DNA of 64,000 nucleotides, taken from NCBI GenBank assembly GCA_037893225.1, contig JAZGUH010000199.1:2852001-2916000 (forward strand). The letters are read 5' to 3'. Within the stretch, counting starts at the first letter, position 1, and each line of letters starts with the position of its first letter. The notes under the pieces are model-generated. The model saw only the letters and a list, made by a program, of their open reading frames with translations, did no database searches and was not told the origin of the DNA. This stretch comes from Hippasteria phrygiana (Eukaryota; Echinodermata; Asteroidea; Valvatida; Goniasteridae). Made by a program: the position numbers and the translations under genes. Below, one piece after another: positions 24,261-36,200 of the stretch.

Positions 24261-24746
24261 AGGGTGTACCACACTAAATAGACCAAAATGGCTGCGCCAA
24301 ACTGATTACCATAAATTATTGTAAACCCACAACTTTTTATTTAATAATACATTGTTGGGGGTCATATGCAATTGATAGATGTAATTATGATCAGCTATCA
24401 TAACCCGGGGGTTCTGTGCTTCAACTTTTGTGAAGGCTTGATAAATTTCGGCTTTAAAATTGGTCCTATTTGGCTTGGCAAGTGGAGGGGTGCTTTATGA
24501 AAAATGGCAGCTAGCCGGTTTGGGAAAAAACATTTTCGGGGGTGGTACTTTCTAGGGATAATTAGCAACAATTTTAAACGGCTAACCTGCCAACAATTGA
24601 AAAGAATTTGACAGATTAAGATTCAAACTATAATTTTCAGTAGTGTCACAAAAACTGAGGGACTCCTGGATAAGGATTTTTTTCACTGTGAACTTAGTGG
24701 ATTTTACACTAAGGTCAATAGGAGTTTGTTTAGTGTGGTGCACCCT
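24261..24746. mobile_element. Possible TIR element, GGGTGTACCACACTAAA ends
   Basis: Left AAGGGTGTACCACACTAAAT and right TTTAGTGTGGTGCACCCTC are inverse over about 18 bases. Interior not coding. Short arms make this less certain than the other elements. Confidence 0.5.
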
Positions 24747-24827
24747 CAAAGCCCAAGTTTTCCCCACGAAGTGTGACAACACTTGGGGGCGCCCTTTAGT
24801 CCGCTCAAGAATTTTGGCGCCTATAGA

Positions 24828-25034
24828 CTAATCCGGCGACCAAAATTAGAAGCATTTACTGCGGTGGCGAGGCGCTCGCGTGCGTGTTAGACGCACGCGC
24901 TCGACGCAGCTTCGACCAACAGGGTGTTTACAACTTGCCAAAATGCGCGCGCGAATCAAATTAAAGAACGCGGGCAGCCTGCACGCGAGCGCGGCACCAC
25001 TGTAAAAATGGCGTCGGCGAATTCCTGTATATAC
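24828..25034 (+). repeat. GC-rich 205-bp direct duplication, left copy
   Basis: From ACTAATCCGGCGACCAAAAT to GGCGAATTCCTGTATA. Differs from the copy at 25372-25590 by scattered substitutions and by lacking CTTCTCATTTTGTT before CGGCGAATTCC. Rich in GCGCGC and CpG, unlike its surroundings. Confidence 0.8.
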
Positions 25035-25371
25035 TAAACCATGGTGGAAACTTGTGGGTACATTTCTTGGCTTTGTCTCCGTCTTCGTCTGCGACTTCTG
25101 AATAACTGAGAAGCAAACCAATTATTCTAAATGTTGGTGCATGTTCTGCCTCAGGAACATTCATTCGGTCGATTATGAAAACAAAAATTTGAATTTCCAT
25201 TTCGTTTGCAGTTGCAGTTTGTGAAGAGAGGCGGGCCAGGGGCAGGAAGAGCCGACCGTGTCGGCGTGTATACGCACATCACAAAGGTATATAGTTCTAT
25301 TAGCTTACTGAACATTTTCGAACTGCGCGTTACCGCTGCGTGATGGCGGGAAGGTGGTTGTAGGCTAACAA

Positions 25372-25590
25372 CTAATCCGGCGACCAAAATTAGAAGCATT
25401 TACTGCGGTGGCGAGGCGCTCGTGTGCGTGTTAGACGCGCGCGCTCGACGCAGCTTCGACCAACAGGGTGTTTACAACTTGCCAAAATGCGCACGCGACT
25501 CAAATTAAAGAACGCGGGCAGCCTGCACGCGGGCGCGGCACCACCGTAAAAATGGCTTCTCATTTTGTTCGGCGAATTCCTGTATACATA
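25372..25590 (+). repeat. GC-rich direct duplication, right copy
   Basis: Same sequence as 24828-25034 with one 13-14-base difference near 25556-25570. The 340 bases between the copies are unrelated AT-balanced sequence. Origin unknown; could be two insertions of one element or a segmental duplication. Confidence 0.8.
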
Positions 25591-27283
25591 ATAATGCACG
25601 CTGTATGCGTGCCGTTGTTTAATAAATCCATACTCCCGCGCTATTTTAATTTGGCTTTGTAAAATAGGTTGCGTTGCGAAAAGCGTTGAAATTCCCCAAA
25701 ACCGGGAGGATTAACCTTCTATGGGCGTCAATCCAGGTGCTTGCGGTGGGGGGGGGGGGGGGGGGGGGGAACACTTTTAGGGTCATCATCATCCCCAGAA
25801 ATTGAAATAGGCCTACAGGGACGTATAACCATACCGCTGAAACGTACATTTAAAGTGCGATGTAGTCACACTAACTCACTTGGGATAAGTTGCAGTGCTT
25901 AAATTTATTGCTATACATGCATTGTGCTAACCCGAGTAGGCCTCTACAAGTTGGAAATTGGAGCTTTAGAAAAGTGATGCTGCTCGAATGGGAACAGTAG
26001 ACTAAAAATTCCTTCAGTAGAAAAGAGATGCTAAGGAATAAACACTTTCAGTGATTAAAGTTGTTTTCCCAAGAAGATTACGACTCGTACTAAGAAGTTG
26101 ATAGAACAAGGACTCTAGTCCGAGCACAGTTCACAATCTCACGGTTAGTGGTCTATAGTATAAATCAGTGTTAGGAAGTAAAAATAATAAGTCTCTCATA
26201 TGTCTGGAGAGCTATATATAAAGTGCCCAATTATTGATTTTTAAGCCTATAATGTGCATAATTGTATCTGACTAAACCAATAATTCGTGGGAAGTAGGCT
26301 ACTATTTATGACTATATATACTATACACTAAATCTGTACACAATAGTATTGGTGTAGGCAATGGATCTTTATGGATATGACAAAAATGAATTCATATAAT
26401 CAGGATATACAGTCAAGGTCAAGTAAAAAACATGTTTAGCGTCTGGTTTTTTTTAGGAAGGAGGAGGGGCTTTTTATTTTCAAGATTGTTAACGTTTACA
26501 CCTATTATTTTTTTTAAAGATTTACTTACATTGCGGTTGATTCGCCGATGAAAAAAAAGGCCAACATCTTGGCAAGGATTTGCTTAAAATTCTTGTACTA
26601 AATTTCTAGGTCCATTATTGGTCTGCCTTTCCCTTTTCATAAGAAAAGGGAAATTATGAGCAATAACAGTTTCTTTATCATATCAGTAATCATCAAGATT
26701 ACGTGAATTATCGCATAAACCTTCAGGTTGTATCTAGGATGAATATACTGCCGATATACTGCCATTTTGATTCGTGTTGCCATTTATATCACATTCGATC
26801 AGATATTAATAAGTTCTGGTTTTGTTAGGGACTGTCTGTTTAAAATACAGTGCAACATATATACACAAACATAATCACTTAATTAACACCCCACACACCC
26901 ACACCACCACCACCCCTCGATGTACACTCATCAACAAAGAAAAAATACCAGAATAAACTGCATACTTGCATGCAGACTTCAGGTCATCTATTTTTAGCAG
27001 CCTTTGTATGACGTCATAATGTAGACCACTGTACAAATTTTCCCCAAGTGTATAATGCAATGAACATTTGATTGTTGGACTTGAAACGAATCAGATGCAA
27101 CATAAAAGTATTCCTACTCTTGTCGCCTTTTAATCGGGTATTATTGACGTACGAACTCAACAATAGTATTGATAAACGTGTGTCACTGTGGCAAACTGTA
27201 AAACAACCCCACGTTCATGCACTCCCATAGGCTATACACGTGCCTGTTGTAGGCCTAGCCTGCGTGTTTGTGTTACTGTTCAG

Positions 27284-30200
27284 CTACATAATCCTAGCCT
27301 GGCCATGGTGCTCGTCAATGATCTCGGCATAGGGCCTCTCTGTGCATTCCACATCGAGTGTCACGGATGAATGTTGTTGAACGTCCTCTTGGATGTTACT
27401 GTACAGCGCTGACCTGTGGTGTCGAAAACACCAGCCACATCCGACTACAACACACGTCGCTAATCGACTACAACAGCCACGCCGCCACAGAGCTATCACG
27501 CCGGTCCAAATTAAACTTGAAAAATGAAAAATCTTTGCGAAAATAATAATGAAGGCTAGATTTGATTGTTTATACCAAGGTGTTTGTAGTTATAAATTTG
27601 TTGCACAAGTGTCAACTACTTATTTATATTCATTTGTAGACATACAAACACAATAAAATGTTATTTAAAAAATCCTTGCAGGAAAGTGATAATAATTGTT
27701 TTAAAACAGCACCAAAACCTTTGTGAAGGAATTTGTTGACAAAAATGGCACCTGAAGAAAATAAATTTGAGCTACAAGATAAAACAATGGAAATTCCTAC
27801 CTGCAACAAACGCAATGATGCTGAGGTTGAGAAGCACAAGGATGATGGAAAGGACTTCCTTCCTGCCTTCGCCATGACCGTGTTCTGTTGGCAACAGGAG
27901 CAAAGACGCCGCCAAAAGGTTCAGGAAGATGATGGCCAGAGAACACATCTGAAGACGTTGTTCGGCTGCATCCTTCATGGGTCTTACGTAGGCATGGATG
28001 ACCAGAAAACCAACGGCAATGACGATGGTTGCAAACAGAGTGAAGTGGTCGTCAGGGCCGTACAACAGTATAAAGAGCGTCTGGATGATTTTGCGGACAA
28101 GTTCAAAGATCTCCCAGTACCAGAAATGTGGCTTGTAATTTTCAGACAGGAAATTGTTCCAAGTAAATTCACCCTGACTGGCTGGTTCTGCGTCCAGCGG
28201 TAGCGGCTCATCTCCTGTTGGATGCTCTACGGCAGCGTCGTCATCTCTTGACACGGTTGAATAACTGACATGACCAGCATTCAATCGAATCTCTGTAACA
28301 TCAAGTAAAGGCTGATCAACACTCTCCCGGCTATTCCTGACAGCTCTGGTACTCCCACCAGTTGGATCCAATCCTGGAGTACCCTTCTTTCGCCTTCTGA
28401 CACTCCACCACAAGAGAAGCAAAAGCACCGACGGAAAACCAACGACAAAGCAGAGAGCAGCCTCGGCCGCATGGTTGAAATGAACATGCTGCTGTAACTG
28501 GCAGTCAACGGAGTAGTCAGATCGAAGTCTGGTGGCGTTGATTGTTTCCGTCTCGTCCAAGTAAAATAAATCACAGCCAGAAGGCAACAATGTGATTATA
28601 ACACTCGACAGGCTGGGATAAGACACGAAAAGCAGTACCACCGCAAACAAGTAGCACTTCTGTTTTGTCTTTGACAGAACATCTTGAAGTTGTACACAAG
28701 GCATCTTCTTTACAAGCAGGTAGCACTTGTTGAAATGATAAACACACAATGCTCCCAGCAAAACAAAAACCACAAAGGTAAGGCCCACAATGAACTGAAT
28801 ATAAATTCTCGGGTAGGTAAAATTTGGATAATAGCATCTTGGACTGATAACAAGTTGCATGATGTTCACCTCCAACAGCTTAAAAAACGAGCCAACACTT
28901 GTCAATGTCTTTGGCCATGGGATTTCATCAAGTGCTGAGAATATCTCCCCCATGACCTGGTAGAAACCGAGCAAGATTTTTCCTCGAGCAAGCAGCACAT
29001 TGACATACTTGGTAGAAAGGTGAGCTTGTTTTCTTGCAGTTCCCTGCATGAAACAGTACCATAATCAGCTTAATTTATCACAGATTAGTTCTTGCTTTCC
29101 AAATCACATCTAAACTGCTTTGTACCTATGAGCCCTGTTTGGACATTCTTTTGCATATAATAGGCCTACTGGATCGACTTTATACGTTGTAACAGAGTTC
29201 AATCTTGTGGTTGTAGAAAATAAATGATTATTACAAGAAAGTATTCATTAAATTGAAAGGTATACATGTACAAGCCACTCACAGCAAAGTGAAATTTTGC
29301 ACTCCGTGGAAAGCACCAGGAGAAATGAGTTGGATCCCACTGCTTTGAAAAGAACTAAAGATGAAACGAAAACAAATGTACGAAAACATTGCTTTGGGAA
29401 ATATACGCAACAAACATTCCAGCTTCTGTTTGTAAGTGGATGCTACACAGGCTGCCATATACAGCTTGTAGTATCTAGGCACCCCCCCCCCCCCCCCCCC
29501 CCCCCAATGTAACATTGAAAATGTTACGCTCGCACAACGTGGTATTTTAAATACATGCAAACAGCACGGACGTAAAGATGACTGAAGCCAGTTGTTTGTA
29601 TCAGTTGATTGACGGGTATTATCGAGAACAAGGTTAAAACGAGGATGTAAGTAAACAACGAGAACAAGGTTGTCAAAATGCACAACTACGGTTTACTCGA
29701 GTCATTGTACCAGTTTTTTCGCTTTGTGCAAAAAGTGACACTGTTTAGACCGACATGCCGCCCTATATAAATAAGCTAGACTCGTAATGCGTCTGTATAG
29801 CCGTATGACTATTGGAGCTAAGCGCCATATTACCGTGACTATAGTACACAGTGATTCACTTGTACAATGGAAACGAGGATGAAACGTGTATGTAAGTAGA
29901 CCACGGGGAAAATGTCAGATTTTCGGTACGGTAAATAGCTTCAACTGCTTCAACTTCACTGGCGTAGGCCGTGTCCGAATTACTTGGGTACGGCTTGAAA
30001 TTACACACGAGTCTATTGGTAATGGCTGCAGCCGCTGCCATAGACATGTGTGTAACATCCAGCCATAGCCAAGTAATTCTATTATCGGGCACGGCCTTAC
30101 GTCCATGATCAATTAACTGCGCGGGGCGAAAATTGGCCTCTCCGGAGACACACTCTTGGTGGCGCGTACTGCGAATTACCCGATTTGAGGACATGCCTTC

Positions 30201-33200
30201 TTATCTTTATCCGTGGGTTCATCGCATGCTAAATGATAGTCATTATACACATTATAAAAACTTGCCTTAAAGGTAATATACAAGAAAATATAAAAACAAA
30301 ACTACTGAATAATTATGAAATACACAAATTTACCGTACTTTATTGTAAGTAAAAAATAGTAGTCTCAGGCATGGTACATGGTGTGCTGTTATTTTGTCGG
30401 CCGACCATCAATGGAAAAAAATAACTTTTCCCCGACCTGATAATTGACCTATCGCCGTTTACGAGATAACCACGCCCCTTAGACAACCCTATAGGAATTT
30501 TGTGTGGTAATTTTTGTTTGTCTCAGATGTTGCGCGTTCCACGTGGAATTATAATTGATGTGATTGGATAATAATTCACAAGCTGCGTTGACGCGATTCG
30601 ACCGTGTCTGAATTAGGGGTCGGGGAACCAGACTACAAGAACAGCCTTATTTTTCTCTGTTTCCCCACACCATGCACACAAAACGTTAAACGTCAGTGTT
30701 ACAGTATTTGCTACAAAATACTAACCCCCGAATCCATTCATTTCTGAAAATAAGGAGCAAAATCAAATGTTTACTGTCTTTAAAGCTCATAATTTTCACG
30801 TTGCCATATTACCGAATGTACTCACAGAGTCATTAAGCCTAAGTAAGAAATCTCCTCCGTTGTTGGATCAAGAAACAATGCAGGGGGTAGTTCCTTCACG
30901 TCATTTCCCATGAGTGTTCTGCGTCATAAACAAAGGTATATGCATGCAGTTAACTTGAAGGGCCTGCGAAATGAAAATCCTTCTGAAAGACATATGCCGT
31001 GCAATCAATGCTGCTGGATTGTGTATAGGCCTATACGTACTACACAGTTTAGGCACTCAAAATACAAAATAGAAGCCAGCATGTGACCTATTGTACAGCA
31101 AATCTAAATGACTACTGGTCAGGTTGGTGTAGTGGTTCTTTCCTCGCCTTCCACCTCTGGTGACCCCCGGTTCGATTCCTACTGGGTCCACTATGTGGAT
31201 TGGGTTTTCAGTCCCTATCTGATTGCGTGGGTTTCCCCCCCCCCCCAAGAATAATTGTTCTGGGGTTTTCCTCCCACTACTAAAACTGAAATTTCCTTCG
31301 TCGTCTTCTCTCAGTTAAAACTGGGCCCTGAGGGAGAACAGTGCATTTGCACTGATCAGGCTATACCCAGGATAAATAAGAAATAAATAAAAATAAACAA
31401 TCAAGTTAGTGTTAAAGGAAGTATATACAACATTTGCTTTTGCTGTAGTTTTGTGAAATGAATGGATTTTTATAGCAAAAACTGTAACACTGACCTACTT
31501 AGAGTTTTGTGTGCATAGATGCTGAAAAAAAAACAGAGGAAAACATGTTTTTCTTGTGGTCTGGTTCCCTGACCTAACTTAAGACAAAACGGAGCAACTT
31601 ATAGATGGTCAGGAAATTATCAGGTCGGGGGGCCAGACTATTTCCATAGAATGATCGTCCGACCATCGTTCGAAATTGATACCAAAACTTCAAGTTTTCT
31701 TGAAAATGACAGCACGCATCACATGCCATGATTTCACAGGATGCTCGAAACTAGTGTTATTTACTTGCAGTCAAGTAAGGTTCATAATAATTCACTAGTT
31801 TTTTTTTTGTATGTGTGCAAATGTTGTATATTACCTTTAAGTAAATTCCGTCAATTCAATAAATTGCTAAACTCGTAAATTTTTAGACCTTTTTTTAAAC
31901 CACGTATACAAAACCAAGTGTGAACCGCCAGGGAGTGATGCATGTATCGTACACGTATGGGGTAGCGCTTGACTATATAGTTTACTTAAATAAGCACTTC
32001 GCTACGATATGTGAACACTTTAAAGGTGCCTAAACAAACGTCATAGCAACAGCAAGCATTGTTCCCCTTCTCAGTTCCTTTAAATGTATCGTGTATGGAA
32101 TACTTACAAGAAAGAAAGATGTGAGATTCTCGCGAAGGTGTGTGGCTGTATAACCCTCAAGTCATTATTACATAGCCATCTGTTTGACAAAAAATGAATG
32201 AATGAATGAAGGAATAAATAAATAAATAAATAAATAGAATAAATAAATAAAAAATTTAAAATCATGAAAAGACTGTAATAATCTGATCCAACAAATTCAG
32301 TATGTTATCATGATTATTGGCTCCGATAACGTCGTTGGAAAATAGGTTAACCTGGCGTGTTTATCACGGGTTATAATAATGGGTTTTCTGCGAGAATGGT
32401 TAAATACGATACAAATAACACCCTAATATATATAGAAAGCGTTTTCCATTAGAGCTCAAAAAGCAACTAGTGGATTCTCTGACTTCCGTTGTCTTATAAT
32501 TATGATTTTATGTTTATCTTCATTGTTTTTTTAGTTTTTTAAAACTATTTTATCATCTGTTTTGTTTTTAAAGACGCGATAAAATGGGTCAGTTTTTGTT
32601 GCTATTTAATGTCAAGAGTTTAAGATGATTTGAAGACAGCAAGAGTGCATGAAGAACCTTCTCATACGACTTCAGAAATAATTGTGTATATAATGGCATG
32701 TTTCTTTCAGAACAGCGGTCTTAGAACAGTTTATGTGGTGAGTCGTCGTGCAGCAGAGTTCAGTCTTCAAAATGCTGACTTACAGGTACTTGCATTGTAA
32801 CCCTTCCAAGCTACTTGGTCCTAGTTCTTCAAGTGAATTAAAACACATCCTTAAAAAACAACAACAAGAAAACATAAATAAATATTTGCACCTCCAAAAC
32901 ATTGTGTGTACGAACCGTCACAGTGGAAACATACGGTCTGTAACAAGAAACGTGAATCCGCATGGAATAATCTTTGGAATCATCTTATCTTTTGGAATCA
33001 CCCCCCCCCCCCCCTTTTTCGAAATATTTTGCAGGGGAAGGGATCACTTTTTGGGGTGATTTTTGAGAATCAAAAATCATGATTACCCCACTTCTGGGCA
33101 CAGATTTACACCACTGTTTGTGTGCATCTACAATTTTTACTACATGTTTAAAGAATTTAAGGAAAATGAAGGGTAACTTACACGCTGAGAATATTTCGGG

Positions 33201-36200
33201 GTCCGGCTAGTGCTCTGGGCTGTATTTCCAACATTTTGTTCCCAATCAAGATTCTATTAACAAGAAAAGAAAACAAATTACAGTTGCTGCAACGACATGT
33301 TTCTATGATGGTTTCAACAAAATATCACTTTGCCCTAACAATAGAAGTAAGTCCCTATAACACGTGACCGTCAGGTGCAATTAAGCATATACTTACAATT
33401 TCATTATCTTGGTGCATCTTTTGAAAGTGTCTGTCTCCAGTATTCGAATATTGTTGTCTGTGAAATTCCTAATAAGAAAAAAACCTGTATAAATTTGGGG
33501 CTTTCGGCGTGACCCGTCGTATTGCACATTTTCACTCCCTGCGTTTGAGGCTCAAAAAAAGGGGGGGGGGGGGGGCTCGCTTTACGACGGCTGTTTGCTG
33601 ATGCACTGACATTGGCCTGTCACTAATGCGCGCAGTGCATGCCGCAAACCATAACTTCATGTATCGATAATCCACTCCATTGGTTTGTACACAGCTCAAT
33701 TTTTTTCTCGGATTTAACTTGATCGTATAAATTCTCATTTTGGGTGATCAGTCGCTGCACGAATGACTACTCTGTGGGCTATAGGTGAGTGTTTGGTTGA
33801 TATATTCAGGGAAACGGAAGATAATCTTCACTCACAGAAAAACCGCTGTGAACCCTATGGGATGGCCTCCAGCTCTAAACGGCAAATCTCACTTCATGAG
33901 CCTGCCTAGAGCTGGATTTCTCAAGCTAAGAAATCCCTACGTACGTTGCAGGTGAGAATTACAAAACGGTATGCACTTACACCACGGTCAGGTTGATGCA
34001 ATTTTTCATTATCGGCTTAATGTCTTGCAGTCGATTTCCTCCAGCCTTGCTGCAACCAAAGCAATATGTGTGGATGGTTAACAGTATATATACGTCGTTT
34101 CTGTCAAAGGTTATACACCATCACACTCTAAAAAACGTCAATTTCTATGTAAAACATCAGAGTTGACTACAATCTGGCACTTGAAAGCATTGGAGCTGAT
34201 TCCAATGAAAAATTTTCCTCACTCAAAAATTACCAAACTTTAGTGAACGTGACCTCCAGGGTTGCACAAGATGGGGGAGCAGGCCTGCAGGCAGCACCGC
34301 TCCCGGGAAATGATGAGGGGAAATAATAGTGGAAAAAGTGGAAAAAGATAAAGTAGTGGGGGAAAAAGATAAGGAGAAACAAATGCAACTTTGTTAATTA
34401 GTTGGGGAAACTGTGTTTTTCCTAATTTTTTTAAACCAAATTTAGCTTTCAAATTGTGCCCTAAATAGTTAAATAGCACCATTTAAAGTCTAGAATTTCA
34501 AAAAAAAAATTCCAGACCCCCCCCCCCCGGCCCCCCCAGGTAAGGTAGGTGGGGAAATGTTTAGCTCAAAATCTTGCTCCTGAGGAAGAAAGCACTTTGT
34601 GCAACCCTGGTGACCTCTTGCGCACATTGGCTGTTTAAGTTGACGACATAGTCCGTCATCTTTCCACTCCACGCTGTGCGCGAGTGTGCGTAAAACTTGT
34701 ACAAGCATGACGTATTAAGTAGGTGCTATAGGCAGCCGTGGATTTATGGCTTCCCACGAGTGGTAATATGGCGGCTGCTGACGACAGTTGTTCGTACAGC
34801 ACGCAACGGCCAATGAGCTATCCAGATTTGTATACATGGAGATTAGTGGTGCACTTTTCTTAAATCTACATTATTTTATATGATATTGGAACATGTGTGT
34901 ATATATTGCATACATTGTACTGTTATCAGCCACTTATTACTGTGTAATAATCCCCATCAACCTCAGTGACATTTCTTGTACAGTGGAACAATATTGCCAA
35001 TGACATTGTGTACTCCAAGTACGGAAAATGCACGCTAACGCTTAAAACTAGAGGTCTATGTCTCTTCAATGACAAGAACATATAGGGCATTATTTTTTTG
35101 ATGTCACTTCGAATTTTGCATACTATAGTGACAAATCTACCTACCCACCAAGTTTCATGACGATTGGACCTACCCTTATATGTGTTTAAAGAAGCCATGC
35201 CTTTGATGACGTCATCATGACGTCACACATTTTCCATATTTATATGTAAGTATCTATGACCTGACAAACCTATTACAAAAAGAATTTCGATTTTAGCATG
35301 TTCCGTTGATAAGATATGGCTTAAAGGTTCAAAAACCTAAACATTATCGTTTCGGTTTGCGGTAACACCATGTGTTTATCTCAACTAACGAGAGGTATGG
35401 GTTCGTCATGACGTCTAGGGGTGTGCATCGGAACTGGGTACCTGAGTACCCGACCGTTCGTGTCAGGAACCGGTTCCAGATTATGGAATCGAGTACCCAT
35501 ACAACTTTACATTATCGCATATTCCCAGACAATGGAAATGGAAAGGTTTCGAATGTTATTTGTTGAGAATTTTCAAAATTAAAACCCGACTACATGGGAA
35601 ACCAGCACAGATTTCATGTTTATGACCGTGACGCTCACGAAAATGGACAATGCAGGGAATTTACCGGTTGTGGTTTTTGTAGTCTGGGTATGGATAAAGA
35701 GCCTCGACCAGACATAATAGCATGCCTCATTCAACAATAAATACAACTGTATAAAGCTTCGGTCTTTTGTGATATGCCGGCGCATGCACGTACCGAAACA
35801 TGTAGCCTAATGGCGGAGAAGTGATCATGTTTACTAGACAGACATGAGATTTTTCAGACTTTTGTCTGAAATCAGACTTTTGAATCTCAGAGAAAGACAT
35901 TATTGCAACTTCCGGGATTGGAAGTTTTGGGTTGGGTTTCTTTAATGGGTACCCGGTTCTTTAATGACGTCATGTCAATTTTCATCTGTAACACATACTT
36001 GCCTACCCATACAGCAACTTTAAATCCTATCGGACCCACGGTTCTCTAGATATAGGCCCTGCAAGGTGACGTCATGTGATACATGATGATGTCATCATTT
36101 ATTTATTTATTTATTACTTTTCTTTATCCAGGGTGTGCCCAAACAGTTTAAAACTGGTTTCCATTGGGGCCCTGCATATTATTAGTTAAAACTGAATATT

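Larger units (their letters stand above)
23418..27283. other. Intergenic region between DPP7 copy 2 and the LRR gene
   Basis: Contains the copy 2 promoter flank (CpG-bearing, about 23418-23600), poly-G runs near 23808, 24037 and 25747, a TIR element at 24261-24746, a GC-rich direct duplication (24828-25034, 25372-25590), and AT-rich sequence from 25850 to 27280 in which I see no exon. The 3' UTR of the LRR gene should begin at 27283. Confidence 0.65.

Noticed and set aside
27733..28211. 156-codon plus-strand ORF
   Set aside because: Antisense shadow of the LRR membrane exon, whose frame has clear conserved domain residues.
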